The notes under the pieces were generated by a model. It was not told the origin of the DNA. It was given only the letters and a program-made list of their open reading frames with translations, and did not search any database. A stretch of 8,956 nt of DNA from Parachlamydiaceae bacterium (GTDB lineage Bacteria > Chlamydiota > Chlamydiia > Chlamydiales > Parachlamydiaceae), in contig JAUXSJ010000174.1 in NCBI GenBank assembly GCA_030679615.1, positions 1-8,956 on the forward strand. Direction: 5' to 3'. The position numbers were made by a program, and so were the translations under genes. Below, one piece after another: positions 1 to 6,641 of this stretch (the first letter of the stretch is position 1; the number at the start of each line of letters is the position of its first letter).

Positions 1-2497
1 TCAATAAGATTGCTTTTGCTTTCTTATCAAAAGATTCAAATGAATCAAAATACACTTGTAATCGCCTTAAAGTGTTTAAATTTGTTGGAGTCACTTCTTT
101 ATTCTTTCCATAAAGAGGCCATGTCATATTACCAGAAACATGGAAACCCATTTCCATTAAGTTATCTTTTGAAACTGAAAGACCACGTCGAATTGTACTT
201 CCTAAAACAAGACCTGTTCCAATAAAACCTCCAAATAAAAACCCTATGATTCCCCATAAAATAATTTTAGGTGATGTTGGATTTAATGCAGGGATAGCTA
301 AATCCAAAGGTGCAGATTGAATTACTTCAAGATTATGGGCAATATTTTTTGACTCCACCATTTTTGCAATTTCTTCAACAATGCGTTTATTAGAATCCAC
401 TTCTTGTTTAATTAATTGCTCAGATACCCATTTCTTTGGAAAAGCTGCTAATTCTGCATGAATGACTTCTAAATGCTGCTTAATCAATATTCTTTCTTGC
501 TGGAGACTATCTAAACGTGAACGTATGTAATCTTGGAGATTTTTTTCTAAAAGTGAAATTTGTTGATGAATAAGTCCCAAACTTACATGTTGTAAGGAAT
601 GAATTTTTTCATCCACAAGCTCTTTATTCAATTCCATTAATTGAATCATTTGTTGCAAATGCATTGCTAGAAAAGTTCGTTGTAAATTTAACTCATCTTT
701 GATGCGTTCTTGTTCTCTAAGACTTTGATTATTAGAATCGCGTAAATTTAAAACTAATTCATTTGCTCTTTTGATCATATCCCGACTGACTAAATCTGTT
801 AGATCAGCACTTAAAGAAGTAATTTCAAAATCAGGATCTTCAATTTGGTGAATAAAAAATAAATTTTGACGAATAGAACCTTCTAACTGGATCAACTGCT
901 TGGAATAAAGCAAATAAAGATCTGTTGATACTTCTAATGTAATCCCTTGATATTCACCAGCTGGATTTTGCTGGTGTGTCAAACGCTCTTGCAGTACATG
1001 TTCATGGACTCCAAACAATCTCTCAAGATTTGAAAGATAAAAACGAAAATTTTCCTGAATTTTTTTGTAATTACTTGAATCATTTATTCGAGCATTATCC
1101 AATCTATCAAACCAACCCTTCAATAAAAATCTGTGATCATTAAGCAATTCTGAAGAAGGGTCAGGAGAACGATTTTCTTGAAAATTTGCAATAAGAGCTT
1201 TTAATTCATACGAATACTTTTGAACGATATTTAATTCATTCATTTGTTTTTCGAATGAAGTCTGAATATTATTAATATGGTCTAATGATCTTTTTTGAAC
1301 TTCAATCTCATAACTATCTCTAAGCTGCTTAAAACGTCTAATTTCAGCTAAAATATGATTTATAACTGACGGATCCCCTTCTAATGAAGAAAAACGATCA
1401 TAATAAGACATATTCCCAGGATTTAGATTTTCTAAACGCTTAATTTCTAGATCATTAGCCAGCAACTTATCCTTATATTCATGTTGATTGAGAACGAGGA
1501 AATCAATTTCTTTTTCTGAATCAATAAAACCTGCGCCATAGAGATCATCTGTTAAATAGGTAGCATGCTGATCCATGATATCTTTTAAATTAGATGAAAG
1601 CTGTTCTCTTCGTTTTTTCAAATAATCTAATTGCTTAAAAGAAATTTTATCGTGGTTTTGTTTTAAATAATGCTGAAATTTTTCCATGATTGAATTCACT
1701 AGTTTACTGGCGAATTGTCTGTCACGATGAGGATAAATAATTTTAAAATAAGATTTGTCGCTTTTAAAAGGCTCAATTTCTAAATGTGAATTAATCTCTT
1801 TAGTCACCATCTCAACGGGTTTAACGTCAAAATAATAACTCTGCGCATTAATAGGTTGATGCACATCTGATTGTTCAAGAGTAAAAGTCATTTCTCCATA
1901 TTGAAAAGGAATTCCCAATTGCCCGACACCTAAAACTTTTTTAGGTTGATCTAATTCCATGATTTCGTAATGACCATCTTCAGATAAATCTAGCATTAAC
2001 ATGTGATAGATTTCCCCAGGATAATCAAGAAAAGTAATTTTTAAAGGGCAGCATGGGTCTTTTAAAACAGGTGCTTTATCTTTACCAAATGATAATGTAG
2101 CGACTAAGTTGTTTTTGATTGTCTTGAATAAACCTTCACGATCTGATTTAGCAACCAACGTTCCTTGCAATTGATGTTCGGTTATAACCTCTTTCATCAA
2201 TTTGCGTGACTTAATTAATGAAGAAGCTTCGTTGTCAGAAGAACCACTCAGCCCTTGACCCAAAATTTGCATTAAGGATCCACCACCCATTAATCCCGAA
2301 CTTTGGTTGTTTTTTTCTCTAAATGTGCCTTCTGACACATATTGAATGGGCTTGATCAATCCGAAAAAAATTCCCAATGCACCAAAAGCAAATGCCCATT
2401 TTAATATCTTCTTTTTATTACGTCGAAGAAGAGTTGTTATATCTGAAAAACAAAGGACAAATTTATCATCCTGCATGTTTCCTTGCGTCATAGTCAT
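1..2497 (-). CDS. Wzz/GumC-type polysaccharide co-polymerase, 3' end cut by window edge
   Basis: My translation is open for 832 codons from 2497 to base 1 with no stop, so the C-terminus lies outside. The order is: a short basic cytoplasmic N-terminus; membrane segment 1 (about residues 31-48, after the basic run RRNKKK); a very long hydrophilic, Gln/Glu/Leu-rich and probably coiled-coil region (about 50-740); a proline-containing stretch (APLDLAIPALNPTSPK); membrane segment 2 (about 744-766, many glycines); and the start of a cytoplasmic domain (LNTLRRLQVYFDSFESF). Two membrane segments with a proline-rich lead into the second is the Wzz/GumC layout. Such proteins sit in the inner membrane, set glycan chain length and contact the Wza channel. 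The cytoplasmic tail resembles the run-in to a bacterial tyrosine-kinase (BY-kinase) domain, but the Walker motifs would lie beyond the edge. It follows the wza-like gene by 18 bases. The periplasmic part looks about twice the size usual for GumC-like proteins. Confidence 0.88.
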   Translation of the reverse strand, partial: MTMTQGNMQDDKFVLCFSDITTLLRRNKKKILKWAFAFGALGIFFGLIKPIQYVSEGTFREKNNQSSGLMGGGSLMQILGQGLSGSSDNEASSLIKSRKLMKEVITEHQLQGTLVAKSDREGLFKTIKNNLVATLSFGKDKAPVLKDPCCPLKITFLDYPGEIYHMLMLDLSEDGHYEIMELDQPKKVLGVGQLGIPFQYGEMTFTLEQSDVHQPINAQSYYFDVKPVEMVTKEINSHLEIEPFKSDKSYFKIIYPHRDRQFASKLVNSIMEKFQHYLKQNHDKISFKQLDYLKKRREQLSSNLKDIMDQHATYLTDDLYGAGFIDSEKEIDFLVLNQHEYKDKLLANDLEIKRLENLNPGNMSYYDRFSSLEGDPSVINHILAEIRRFKQLRDSYEIEVQKRSLDHINNIQTSFEKQMNELNIVQKYSYELKALIANFQENRSPDPSSELLNDHRFLLKGWFDRLDNARINDSSNYKKIQENFRFYLSNLERLFGVHEHVLQERLTHQQNPAGEYQGITLEVSTDLYLLYSKQLIQLEGSIRQNLFFIHQIEDPDFEITSLSADLTDLVSRDMIKRANELVLNLRDSNNQSLREQERIKDELNLQRTFLAMHLQQMIQLMELNKELVDEKIHSLQHVSLGLIHQQISLLEKNLQDYIRSRLDSLQQERILIKQHLEVIHAELAAFPKKWVSEQLIKQEVDSNKRIVEEIAKMVESKNIAHNLEVIQSAPLDLAIPALNPTSPKIILWGIIGFLFGGFIGTGLVLGSTIRRGLSVSKDNLMEMGFHVSGNMTWPLYGKNKEVTPTNLNTLRRLQVYFDSFESFDKKAKAILL

Positions 2498-2504
2498 CCT
2501 AATA
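2489..2504 (-). promoter_or_regulatory. Start region of the co-polymerase gene: two candidate ATGs
   Basis: On the minus strand the sequence reads TTAGGATGACTATG. The upstream ATG (2497-2495) has its only Shine-Dalgarno-like bases touching it. The ATG two codons later (2491-2489) has AGGA five bases upstream, which is better spacing. The gene is annotated from the first ATG, but initiation at 2491 is at least as likely. The difference is two residues and does not affect function. Confidence 0.45.
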
Positions 2505-2515
2505 TTATATCATTC

Positions 2516-3574
2516 TCAATTAGTAATTAAACGGTATGTTCCGTATGCAGTTTGAACACCTAAGCAACTTGGTAAAAGTTGATCAATAAATCGGTTCCAT
2601 TGAGTAATAGGCTTCTCTGTAACATAAACGGTATCTCCAGGCATTAACAATAAACTGTCATTAGGTAAATGGATAATGTGATCCCATGATAGGACGTAAA
2701 TTTTTGGATTTTGTAAATTCCCTCTAATGACTTGAATGCAATCACGATTACCTGTAAAAGGAATTCCCCCAGCAGAAACTAAAGCTTCTCGCAATGACAT
2801 AAAACCATAAGGTAGATTCACTGCTCGCGGACTACCCACCTCACCCATTACCATGACAGTTGTATCACTTGGATTCGCAATGAAAATTCTGTCCCCACCT
2901 CGCATCACAATATTTTGCGACATGTCCCCTTCATTCATTAACTTATACAAATCAATTGGAAGCTGAACACCATCTCTGACAACGTAACTTTTAAAAAAAT
3001 TTGCATTATTGGGTACTGAAGCGATCGCTAATATTTCATAAAGTCGAATCTTACCATCAACAGGAATCACAGGTCGCGTTACAGGACCCGTTAACTCCAC
3101 TTTTCTTGATAGTCTATTTTTGTAATTTAAAAAAACTTCAATATCTTGAATATGTTCTCGATAATACAATTGGATTTTTTGACGGGCTTCTTCTAATGTA
3201 AGACCTGCTACTTCAATAGAGGGTATATCAGGTAAATCAATTTTTCCTTCACTAACACGAAAACCCACTCGGTCGTTTACCCATTGAATAGATTCCATCA
3301 CATCAATTCTTTTCGGATGATAAATCGCAATATTCAAAATATCATCTTCAAAAATCACATCAAGATATTCCTCCATCATGTCACAACTAATCTCACCTAA
3401 ATCTATTCCTTCCATTTCTAAAATAGATAACTTCCCTTGTTTAATTTTGTAAGAATCAATCACAAATTCATCCGCTCCAAAAACATCATATCGACAGCAG
3501 GGCCGTGAACATGAGGAAAGAATGCAAATAGAAAGAAAAAGAAATGCTAAAGAAATCAAACGAGCAATGTTCAT
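2516..3574 (-). CDS. Wza-like outer-membrane polysaccharide export lipoprotein
   Basis: The protein has 352 residues. A lipoprotein signal peptide runs from residue 1 to a lipobox L19-S20-S21-C22, so Cys22 should be lipidated and the protein anchored in the outer membrane. Residues about 75-150 look like the Poly_export (PES) domain (DDILNIAIYHP, then EVFLNYKN). Two SLBB-like modules follow at about 157-232 (VELTGPVTRPVIPVDGKIRL, GDRIFI) and 238-320 (VMVMGEVGSPRAV, LREALVSAGGIP, MPGDTVYV). The C-terminus has an amphipathic stretch (ITQWNRFIDQLLP, about 323-335) like the Wza helix that crosses the outer membrane. Length and order match the Wza/KpsD/GumB exporter family. It heads an apparent two-gene minus-strand operon with the co-polymerase, the usual export partner. 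Start choice rests on the signal peptide; no convincing Shine-Dalgarno precedes it. The specific glycan cannot be told. Confidence 0.9.
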   Translation of the reverse strand: MNIARLISLAFLFLSICILSSCSRPCCRYDVFGADEFVIDSYKIKQGKLSILEMEGIDLGEISCDMMEEYLDVIFEDDILNIAIYHPKRIDVMESIQWVNDRVGFRVSEGKIDLPDIPSIEVAGLTLEEARQKIQLYYREHIQDIEVFLNYKNRLSRKVELTGPVTRPVIPVDGKIRLYEILAIASVPNNANFFKSYVVRDGVQLPIDLYKLMNEGDMSQNIVMRGGDRIFIANPSDTTVMVMGEVGSPRAVNLPYGFMSLREALVSAGGIPFTGNRDCIQVIRGNLQNPKIYVLSWDHIIHLPNDSLLLMPGDTVYVTEKPITQWNRFIDQLLPSCLGVQTAYGTYRLITN

Positions 3575-3963
3575 ATATTGACAACCATTAATTATTAATT
3601 AAATGAATTAATCTATAATGTTGCTGGAAGTTCTTATTTATACGAAAGACTTTTCTTATTTTTATTGAAAATTATTAAGCATTTAACTGCACCATGATGA
3701 ATCAAATAAATTTTTTTTGAGGCGTAAAATCGTAAGCATCTAAAAATAAAATATTTAAAATTTCATTATTTGATTTGGGCACTATTGTCAATTATAAAAT
3801 TCATTAAGTAAATTCTAAATTTACCAATGAAATTCCTTTCCTACTTTCAATGAATGTGTTTAAATGGTTTTTTATACGTTCAGTTTATCAACCGCGATGT
3901 ATATAAATTACACGATAGACCTATGGCAATAATTGGATAAATGACGCCCAGATAAGAGAAATT

Positions 3964-4030
3964 TAGCCACAAAGCTACGCTTCGACAAGTCGAAGCTATG
4001 AAAGCGGTGACAAGTCACCGCACTCCACAT
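3964..4030 (+). repeat. Family A double-hairpin repeat, copy A1
   Basis: Two perfect hairpins stand in tandem, seven bases apart: GCTTCGACAAGTCGAAGC (3979-3996) and GCGGTGACAAGTCACCGC (4004-4021). Each has an 8-bp stem and they share the central octamer GACAAGTC. The block continues through ACTCCACAT. It is repeated in reverse orientation at 4069-4127 and in decayed form at 5943-5999, which makes it a dispersed repeat and not a single regulatory hairpin. There is no coding potential. Confidence 0.85.
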
Positions 4031-4068
4031 GTAATCTAAAAAGGATTTCATCAAAAATCAGGCTAAAA

Positions 4069-4127
4069 TTTGGAGTGCGCGTGACTTGTCACCGCTTTCA
4101 TATGCTTCGACTTGTCGAAGCTGTGAC
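4069..4127 (-). repeat. Family A double-hairpin repeat, copy A2 (inverted)
   Basis: The reverse complement of this block matches A1 closely: the ACTCCAAAT tail, the GTGAC-TT-GTCAC hairpin (4081-4092, with one extra C in the outer stem), the TGAAAGC linker and the GCTTCGACTTGTCGAAGC hairpin (4104-4121). A1 and A2 face each other with 38 unrelated bases between them, like a BIME (paired inverted REP units). The polymerase gene starts 98 bases downstream, so the pair may also lie in its leader. Confidence 0.85.
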
Positions 4128-4225
4128 TAAGAAACTTATATGAAGCATAGCTTCCAAAACAGAAGTCTGAAGTCTATACCTGTCTATCCTGTATATTTAT
4201 ACATCGATGAAGCGAAATATTCATC

Positions 4226-5578
4226 ATGCGTTTTTTTGAAAGCAAACTTTCTTTTGTATTATTTCTTATTAGTATCCCCCTTCTATTCATGCCAAAAATC
4301 AATTTGATCAATGTTGGCAACGAAACAGCAGGACTTCGTTTTGATGATTTATTTCTATTAACCGTTGCTGCTTTAATCATGTTAACACATGGGTTATCAA
4401 GAAAAAAACTTTATAATATTGAAGGATGGATTCTTATACTCACAGGTTTTTCAATCCTGTCATTTCTTTCTAACCGATTTTTAGTTTCCTTGCAGGTAGT
4501 TCATTTAGATGCTAAAGTTTTTTATGCTGTCAGATTACTAGAATATTTTATGTTTTTTTACATTGGTACGATGGCATTCCAATTTGATCAAAAAGGAAAA
4601 ATTATTCGTTTTTTCTTTTTGTGGAATTTTTTTCTAATGATTCTGCAAAAATTAAATCTAGCTGGTGCAGTGACAGTCCTTGGTTATGATGCAGATGTAT
4701 CTAGTCGTGCACAAGGAATCGCTTCTTTTCCTTCTGAAATGGGTTTGTTATTAAATCTGATGTTTTGCTATTTAATTTATGACCCTGCTCCTGCAAGAAT
4801 GATCAATCTATTTTCATCTCCCATGTCTCGTCATTTTTTGAGAAAAAGCTATCTGTATTGGATGTTTACTCTTTTTTCAATTTTAGTGATTTTTACCGGA
4901 AATCGAATCTCTTTGTTAGCTTTATTACTATGCTTTTTATGCAGGATGAAACAACAATTTAATTTTCGATCAATTAGTTCTATTATCATGATGTCAATTC
5001 TTATTCCGATTGTTATCGCGACGAGTGCTTTTGTCATCACAAAGACAGCCGCCATTTATCATAGAAGTGCTGGTTTGTTTTCTTTAAACAATCTAGAATT
5101 AGCTGTTGTTGTTTGGCAGGAAATAGATTTAGAAAAAGACCCTGTTGGGAATGAAGTGATTTCATCGCAAGATTATGATGCTAGTTGGTGGATGCGAATT
5201 CATAAATGGATTCATGTCATCAAAGCCTTTGTATCAAATCCTAGTGTATATCTACAAGGCCTAGGCCCAGGATATGCTTGGTCCGCACTAGATGGAGGTG
5301 TTTTAAGAATCATTATAGAAAATGGACTCATTGGTGCTTTTTTTTACTGGAAATTTTTCTCACATATTTATCGTATCAATACTCAAACTCGATGGATGTG
5401 TTTTGCGTTTTTTCTAAATTTAATCTTTTTTGATGCTTACCTCGCTTATAAAACGATGAGTTTTTTCTTGTTTGCTGTTGGACATTGTTTTCAAAAGGAA
5501 CTGCAACAGCAAAAGTTACAAAAAGACATGATTGCATTACCTCTACCGGCTAAAGTTTCAGGGTACCTAAATACTTAA
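4226..5578 (+). CDS. O-antigen polymerase/ligase-like (Wzy/WaaL fold) membrane protein
   Basis: The protein has 450 residues and about 11-12 hydrophobic segments. The first is residues 8-22, followed by 40-56 and a series to about 290; three more lie after the main loop. Residues 224-227 (TGNR, followed by ISLLALLL) match the 'TgSR-hydrophobic' segment of the Wzy_C/O-antigen ligase family. A large loop (about 278-360) contains W321-W322-x-R324 and G345-L-G-P-G349, then a run (LDGGVLRIIIENGLIGAFFY) like the conserved end of this loop in polymerases and ligases. The family joins lipid-linked oligosaccharides, either to each other (Wzy) or to lipid A core (WaaL), on the periplasmic face of the inner membrane. 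Sequence alone does not separate the two; the neighbouring exporter and co-polymerase genes favour Wzy. An in-frame stop at 4208 and no other ATG support the start, although the Shine-Dalgarno is weak. Confidence 0.85.
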   Translation: MRFFESKLSFVLFLISIPLLFMPKINLINVGNETAGLRFDDLFLLTVAALIMLTHGLSRKKLYNIEGWILILTGFSILSFLSNRFLVSLQVVHLDAKVFYAVRLLEYFMFFYIGTMAFQFDQKGKIIRFFFLWNFFLMILQKLNLAGAVTVLGYDADVSSRAQGIASFPSEMGLLLNLMFCYLIYDPAPARMINLFSSPMSRHFLRKSYLYWMFTLFSILVIFTGNRISLLALLLCFLCRMKQQFNFRSISSIIMMSILIPIVIATSAFVITKTAAIYHRSAGLFSLNNLELAVVVWQEIDLEKDPVGNEVISSQDYDASWWMRIHKWIHVIKAFVSNPSVYLQGLGPGYAWSALDGGVLRIIIENGLIGAFFYWKFFSHIYRINTQTRWMCFAFFLNLIFFDAYLAYKTMSFFLFAVGHCFQKELQQQKLQKDMIALPLPAKVSGYLNT

Positions 5579-5647
5579 AAACTTAAGCTCTAAAGTATTC
5601 TGACCATCTCGACATATGAATTAAACTAAGGAAAATTCTATATCAAC

Positions 5648-5702
5648 ATTTGTAGCCTAGGCTTTAGCCTGGGCTTGTTTTTGCAGGCTTTAGCCTGCAA
5701 GT
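5648..5702 (+). repeat. Family B REP-like unit, left arm of 55-bp inverted repeat
   Basis: This arm is identical over 55 bases to the reverse complement of 5855-5909. It contains GTAG (5652-5655) at the foot of hairpin 1 (AGCCTAGGC-TTTA-GCCTGGGCT, 5654-5675, one T:G mismatch), a T-tract, then hairpin 2 (TTGCAGGC-TTTA-GCCTGCAA, 5681-5700, perfect). A GTAG tetranucleotide beside an imperfect palindrome is the hallmark of REP sequences mobilised by RAYT (TnpA-REP) enzymes. Weaker similarity between the arms extends outward to about 5626. No transposase is in the window. Confidence 0.9.
5654..5682 (+). terminator. Probable intrinsic terminator of the polymerase gene, inside repeat arm B
   Basis: A GC-rich 9-bp stem with a TTTA loop (5654-5675) is followed directly by TGTTTTT (5676-5682), which is the form of a Rho-independent terminator reading plus. 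It lies 75 bases after the polymerase stop codon. The terminator role is inferred; the hairpin also belongs to the REP-like repeat, and the second hairpin begins within the end of the T-tract. Confidence 0.55.
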
Positions 5703-5854
5703 CCAGTTAAGATTTAACGTAGAAACTCTTACTGAATCAAGCCGCAATGTAACGTGACAAAGCACTCGTTTTGATTTAAAATGCTATCAATTACGCAATT
5801 GACATTTGTAGTAATGATATAGTCGATTAAAATTTCGAATATAAATGTAACGTT

Positions 5855-5909
5855 ACTTGCAGGCTAAAGCCTGCAAAAACAAGCCCAGGCTAAAGCCTAG
5901 GCTACAAAT
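5855..5909 (-). repeat. Family B REP-like unit, right arm of 55-bp inverted repeat
   Basis: This is the exact inverted copy of 5648-5702, carrying hairpin 2' (5857-5876), hairpin 1' (5882-5903) and CTAC (5902-5905, GTAG on the minus strand). Similarity to the left arm continues, imperfectly, to about 5930. The two arms with their 152-base centre form a BIME- or MITE-like element of about 305 bases. An 8-base direct repeat AACGTTAC lies on both sides of this arm (5849-5856 and 5937-5944). Confidence 0.9.
5875..5903 (-). terminator. Probable intrinsic terminator of the barrel operon, inside repeat arm B
   Basis: This is the mirror image of the plus-strand terminator. Read on the minus strand, the GC-rich stem (5903-5882) is followed by TGTTTTT (to 5875). 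It lies about 78 bases past the barrel gene's stop codon. Because the arms are inverted, each converging transcript meets the same hairpin and T-tract. Confidence 0.5.
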
Positions 5910-5942
5910 TATTGATACTGAATTTCCTTAATCCACAACGTT

Positions 5943-5999
5943 ACGCTTCAAAAAGTCGAAATTTCAGAAAGCTGTGACAAGTCACAACACTCCAAATTT
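5943..5999 (+). repeat. Family A repeat, decayed copy A3 overlapping a gene end
   Basis: It aligns with A1 from ACGCTTC to ACTCCAAAT in the same orientation. The first hairpin has lost pairing (CTTCAAAAAGTCGAA replaces the perfect stem). The second survives as TGTGACAAGTCACA (5973-5986). The tail, ACACTCCAAAT, lies inside the 3' end of the barrel gene, and that gene's TGA stop (5984-5982) falls within the surviving stem. Confidence 0.75.
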
Positions 6000-6632
6000 A
6001 TATGTGAGTCCAACTCCGACAGAATGGTTATAGAAATGACAGCCCCCCTGATGGAATTTATATTCCAAAGAAATCTCGGTATTACAGAAAATTGGACAAG
6101 ACAACCCAGTCATCAATTGAAAAGAAAAATGATTCCACTTTTCGTTAAAAACAATACGAGAATTTGACGAGTGCATTTGTTGAAAATCATAACCAATACC
6201 AGCCCCAATAAAAGGTTGGATATCACAAAATGAACACCCCCACGAAGATAACGGTAAATCCCATAAGAAGTTACCCATAAAAGAGGAAGTTTGGAAATGT
6301 CCATCTTTGGAACACCCCTGTCCAAAGAAACTAATTTTCTTTATAGCATTTCTTCTATAAGCATATTCACCTTCCAAACGCAATCCATAACGCCAACAAT
6401 AGCCTACGCAGCCCGAAATAACATACCCTGTTTGATAGGAGGATTTGTTATCATCGATTTCAGTATTTTGTAAAAAATTAGCACCTGAAAAAATCTTGAC
6501 ATAGAATCTCGTCTCATCAAAACAACAGCTGTCTTCATAGCAAGGGTCTTCAAAACATTCTTCTTGAGCTTGCACATTCGCTACCATGAAAAATAAAAAG
6601 GACATTAAAAGGAGTGAAATATTTTTTTTCAT
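5982..6632 (-). CDS. Cysteine-rich small outer-membrane beta-barrel protein
   Basis: The protein has 216 residues. A Sec signal peptide (MKKN basic start, hydrophobic 5-18) should be cleaved after V20-Q21-A22. The mature part alternates aromatic/hydrophobic and polar residues in strand-like blocks (TRFYVKIFSGANF, GLRLEGEYAYRR, QPFIGAGIGYDF, FSFQLMTGLS, TEISLEYKF, SVGVGLTYKF), as in OmpA-like/Opacity-type eight-strand barrels. It holds 12 cysteines (26, 31, 36, 37, 75, 79, 107, 133, 136, 179, 183, 198). This is rare for such barrels and recalls chlamydial envelopes, where disulfide cross-links replace much of the rigid wall. GVGLTYKF looks like a complete C-terminal barrel signal ending in F213; three more residues (GVL) follow and are encoded by repeat A3. 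The gene starts 9 bases after the GMC gene, suggesting translational coupling. No specific function is recognised. Confidence 0.8.
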   Translation of the reverse strand: MKKNISLLLMSFLFFMVANVQAQEECFEDPCYEDSCCFDETRFYVKIFSGANFLQNTEIDDNKSSYQTGYVISGCVGYCWRYGLRLEGEYAYRRNAIKKISFFGQGCSKDGHFQTSSFMGNFLWDLPLSSWGCSFCDIQPFIGAGIGYDFQQMHSSNSRIVFNEKWNHFSFQLMTGLSCPIFCNTEISLEYKFHQGGCHFYNHSVGVGLTYKFGVL

Positions 6633-6641
6633 ATTGATAAC

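Larger units (their letters stand above)
3575..4225. other. Divergent intergenic region (651 bases)
   Basis: This spacer separates the minus-strand export operon from the plus-strand polymerase gene, so promoters for both should lie here. The half next to the exporter (3575-3960) is very AT-rich with no credible open frame. Several TATA-like hexamers occur, but none has a convincing paired -35 box, so no promoter is called. The other half holds the family A inverted repeat (3964-4127). Just past it is a small hairpin, GAAGC-ATA-GCTTC (4142-4154), possibly a relic of the same repeat. No RNA gene was recognised. Confidence 0.7.
5579..5981. other. Convergent intergenic region (403 bases) made mainly of repeats
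   Basis: The spacer lies between the 3' ends of the polymerase gene (plus) and the barrel gene (minus). It has no credible coding frame. It is occupied by the family B inverted repeat (about 5626-5930) and by the decayed family A copy, which runs over the end of the barrel gene. The 152 bases between the B arms (5703-5854) are AT-rich. They hold a 10-base direct repeat AATGTAACGT (5746-5755 and 5844-5853) and another ATTTGTAG (5804-5811), the same foot sequence seen in the arms. Confidence 0.75.

Noticed and set aside
10..225. Plus-strand open frame of 71 codons
   Set aside because: It lies wholly within the minus-strand co-polymerase gene, has no Shine-Dalgarno and resembles no family.
2346..2555. 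Plus-strand open frame of 69 codons over the exporter/co-polymerase junction
   Set aside because: It is antisense to the co-polymerase N-terminus and the exporter C-terminus, which both have clear family features; it is a shadow.
3578..3606. TTGACA at 3578 considered as a plus-strand -35 box
   Set aside because: The bases 17 positions on are AAATGA, not a -10 box, and no plus-strand gene follows for over 600 bases.
3964..4127. Family A inverted pair considered as a CRISPR array
   Set aside because: There are only two full copies, facing each other and not direct, with no regular spacers and no cas genes.
4849..5055. Minus-strand frame of 68 codons rich in Ile and Met
   Set aside because: Its hydrophobic look is the complement of membrane-segment codons in the polymerase gene.
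5626..5930. Family B element considered as a complete insertion sequence
   Set aside because: The 152-base centre cannot encode a transposase; it can only be a non-autonomous or REP-type element.
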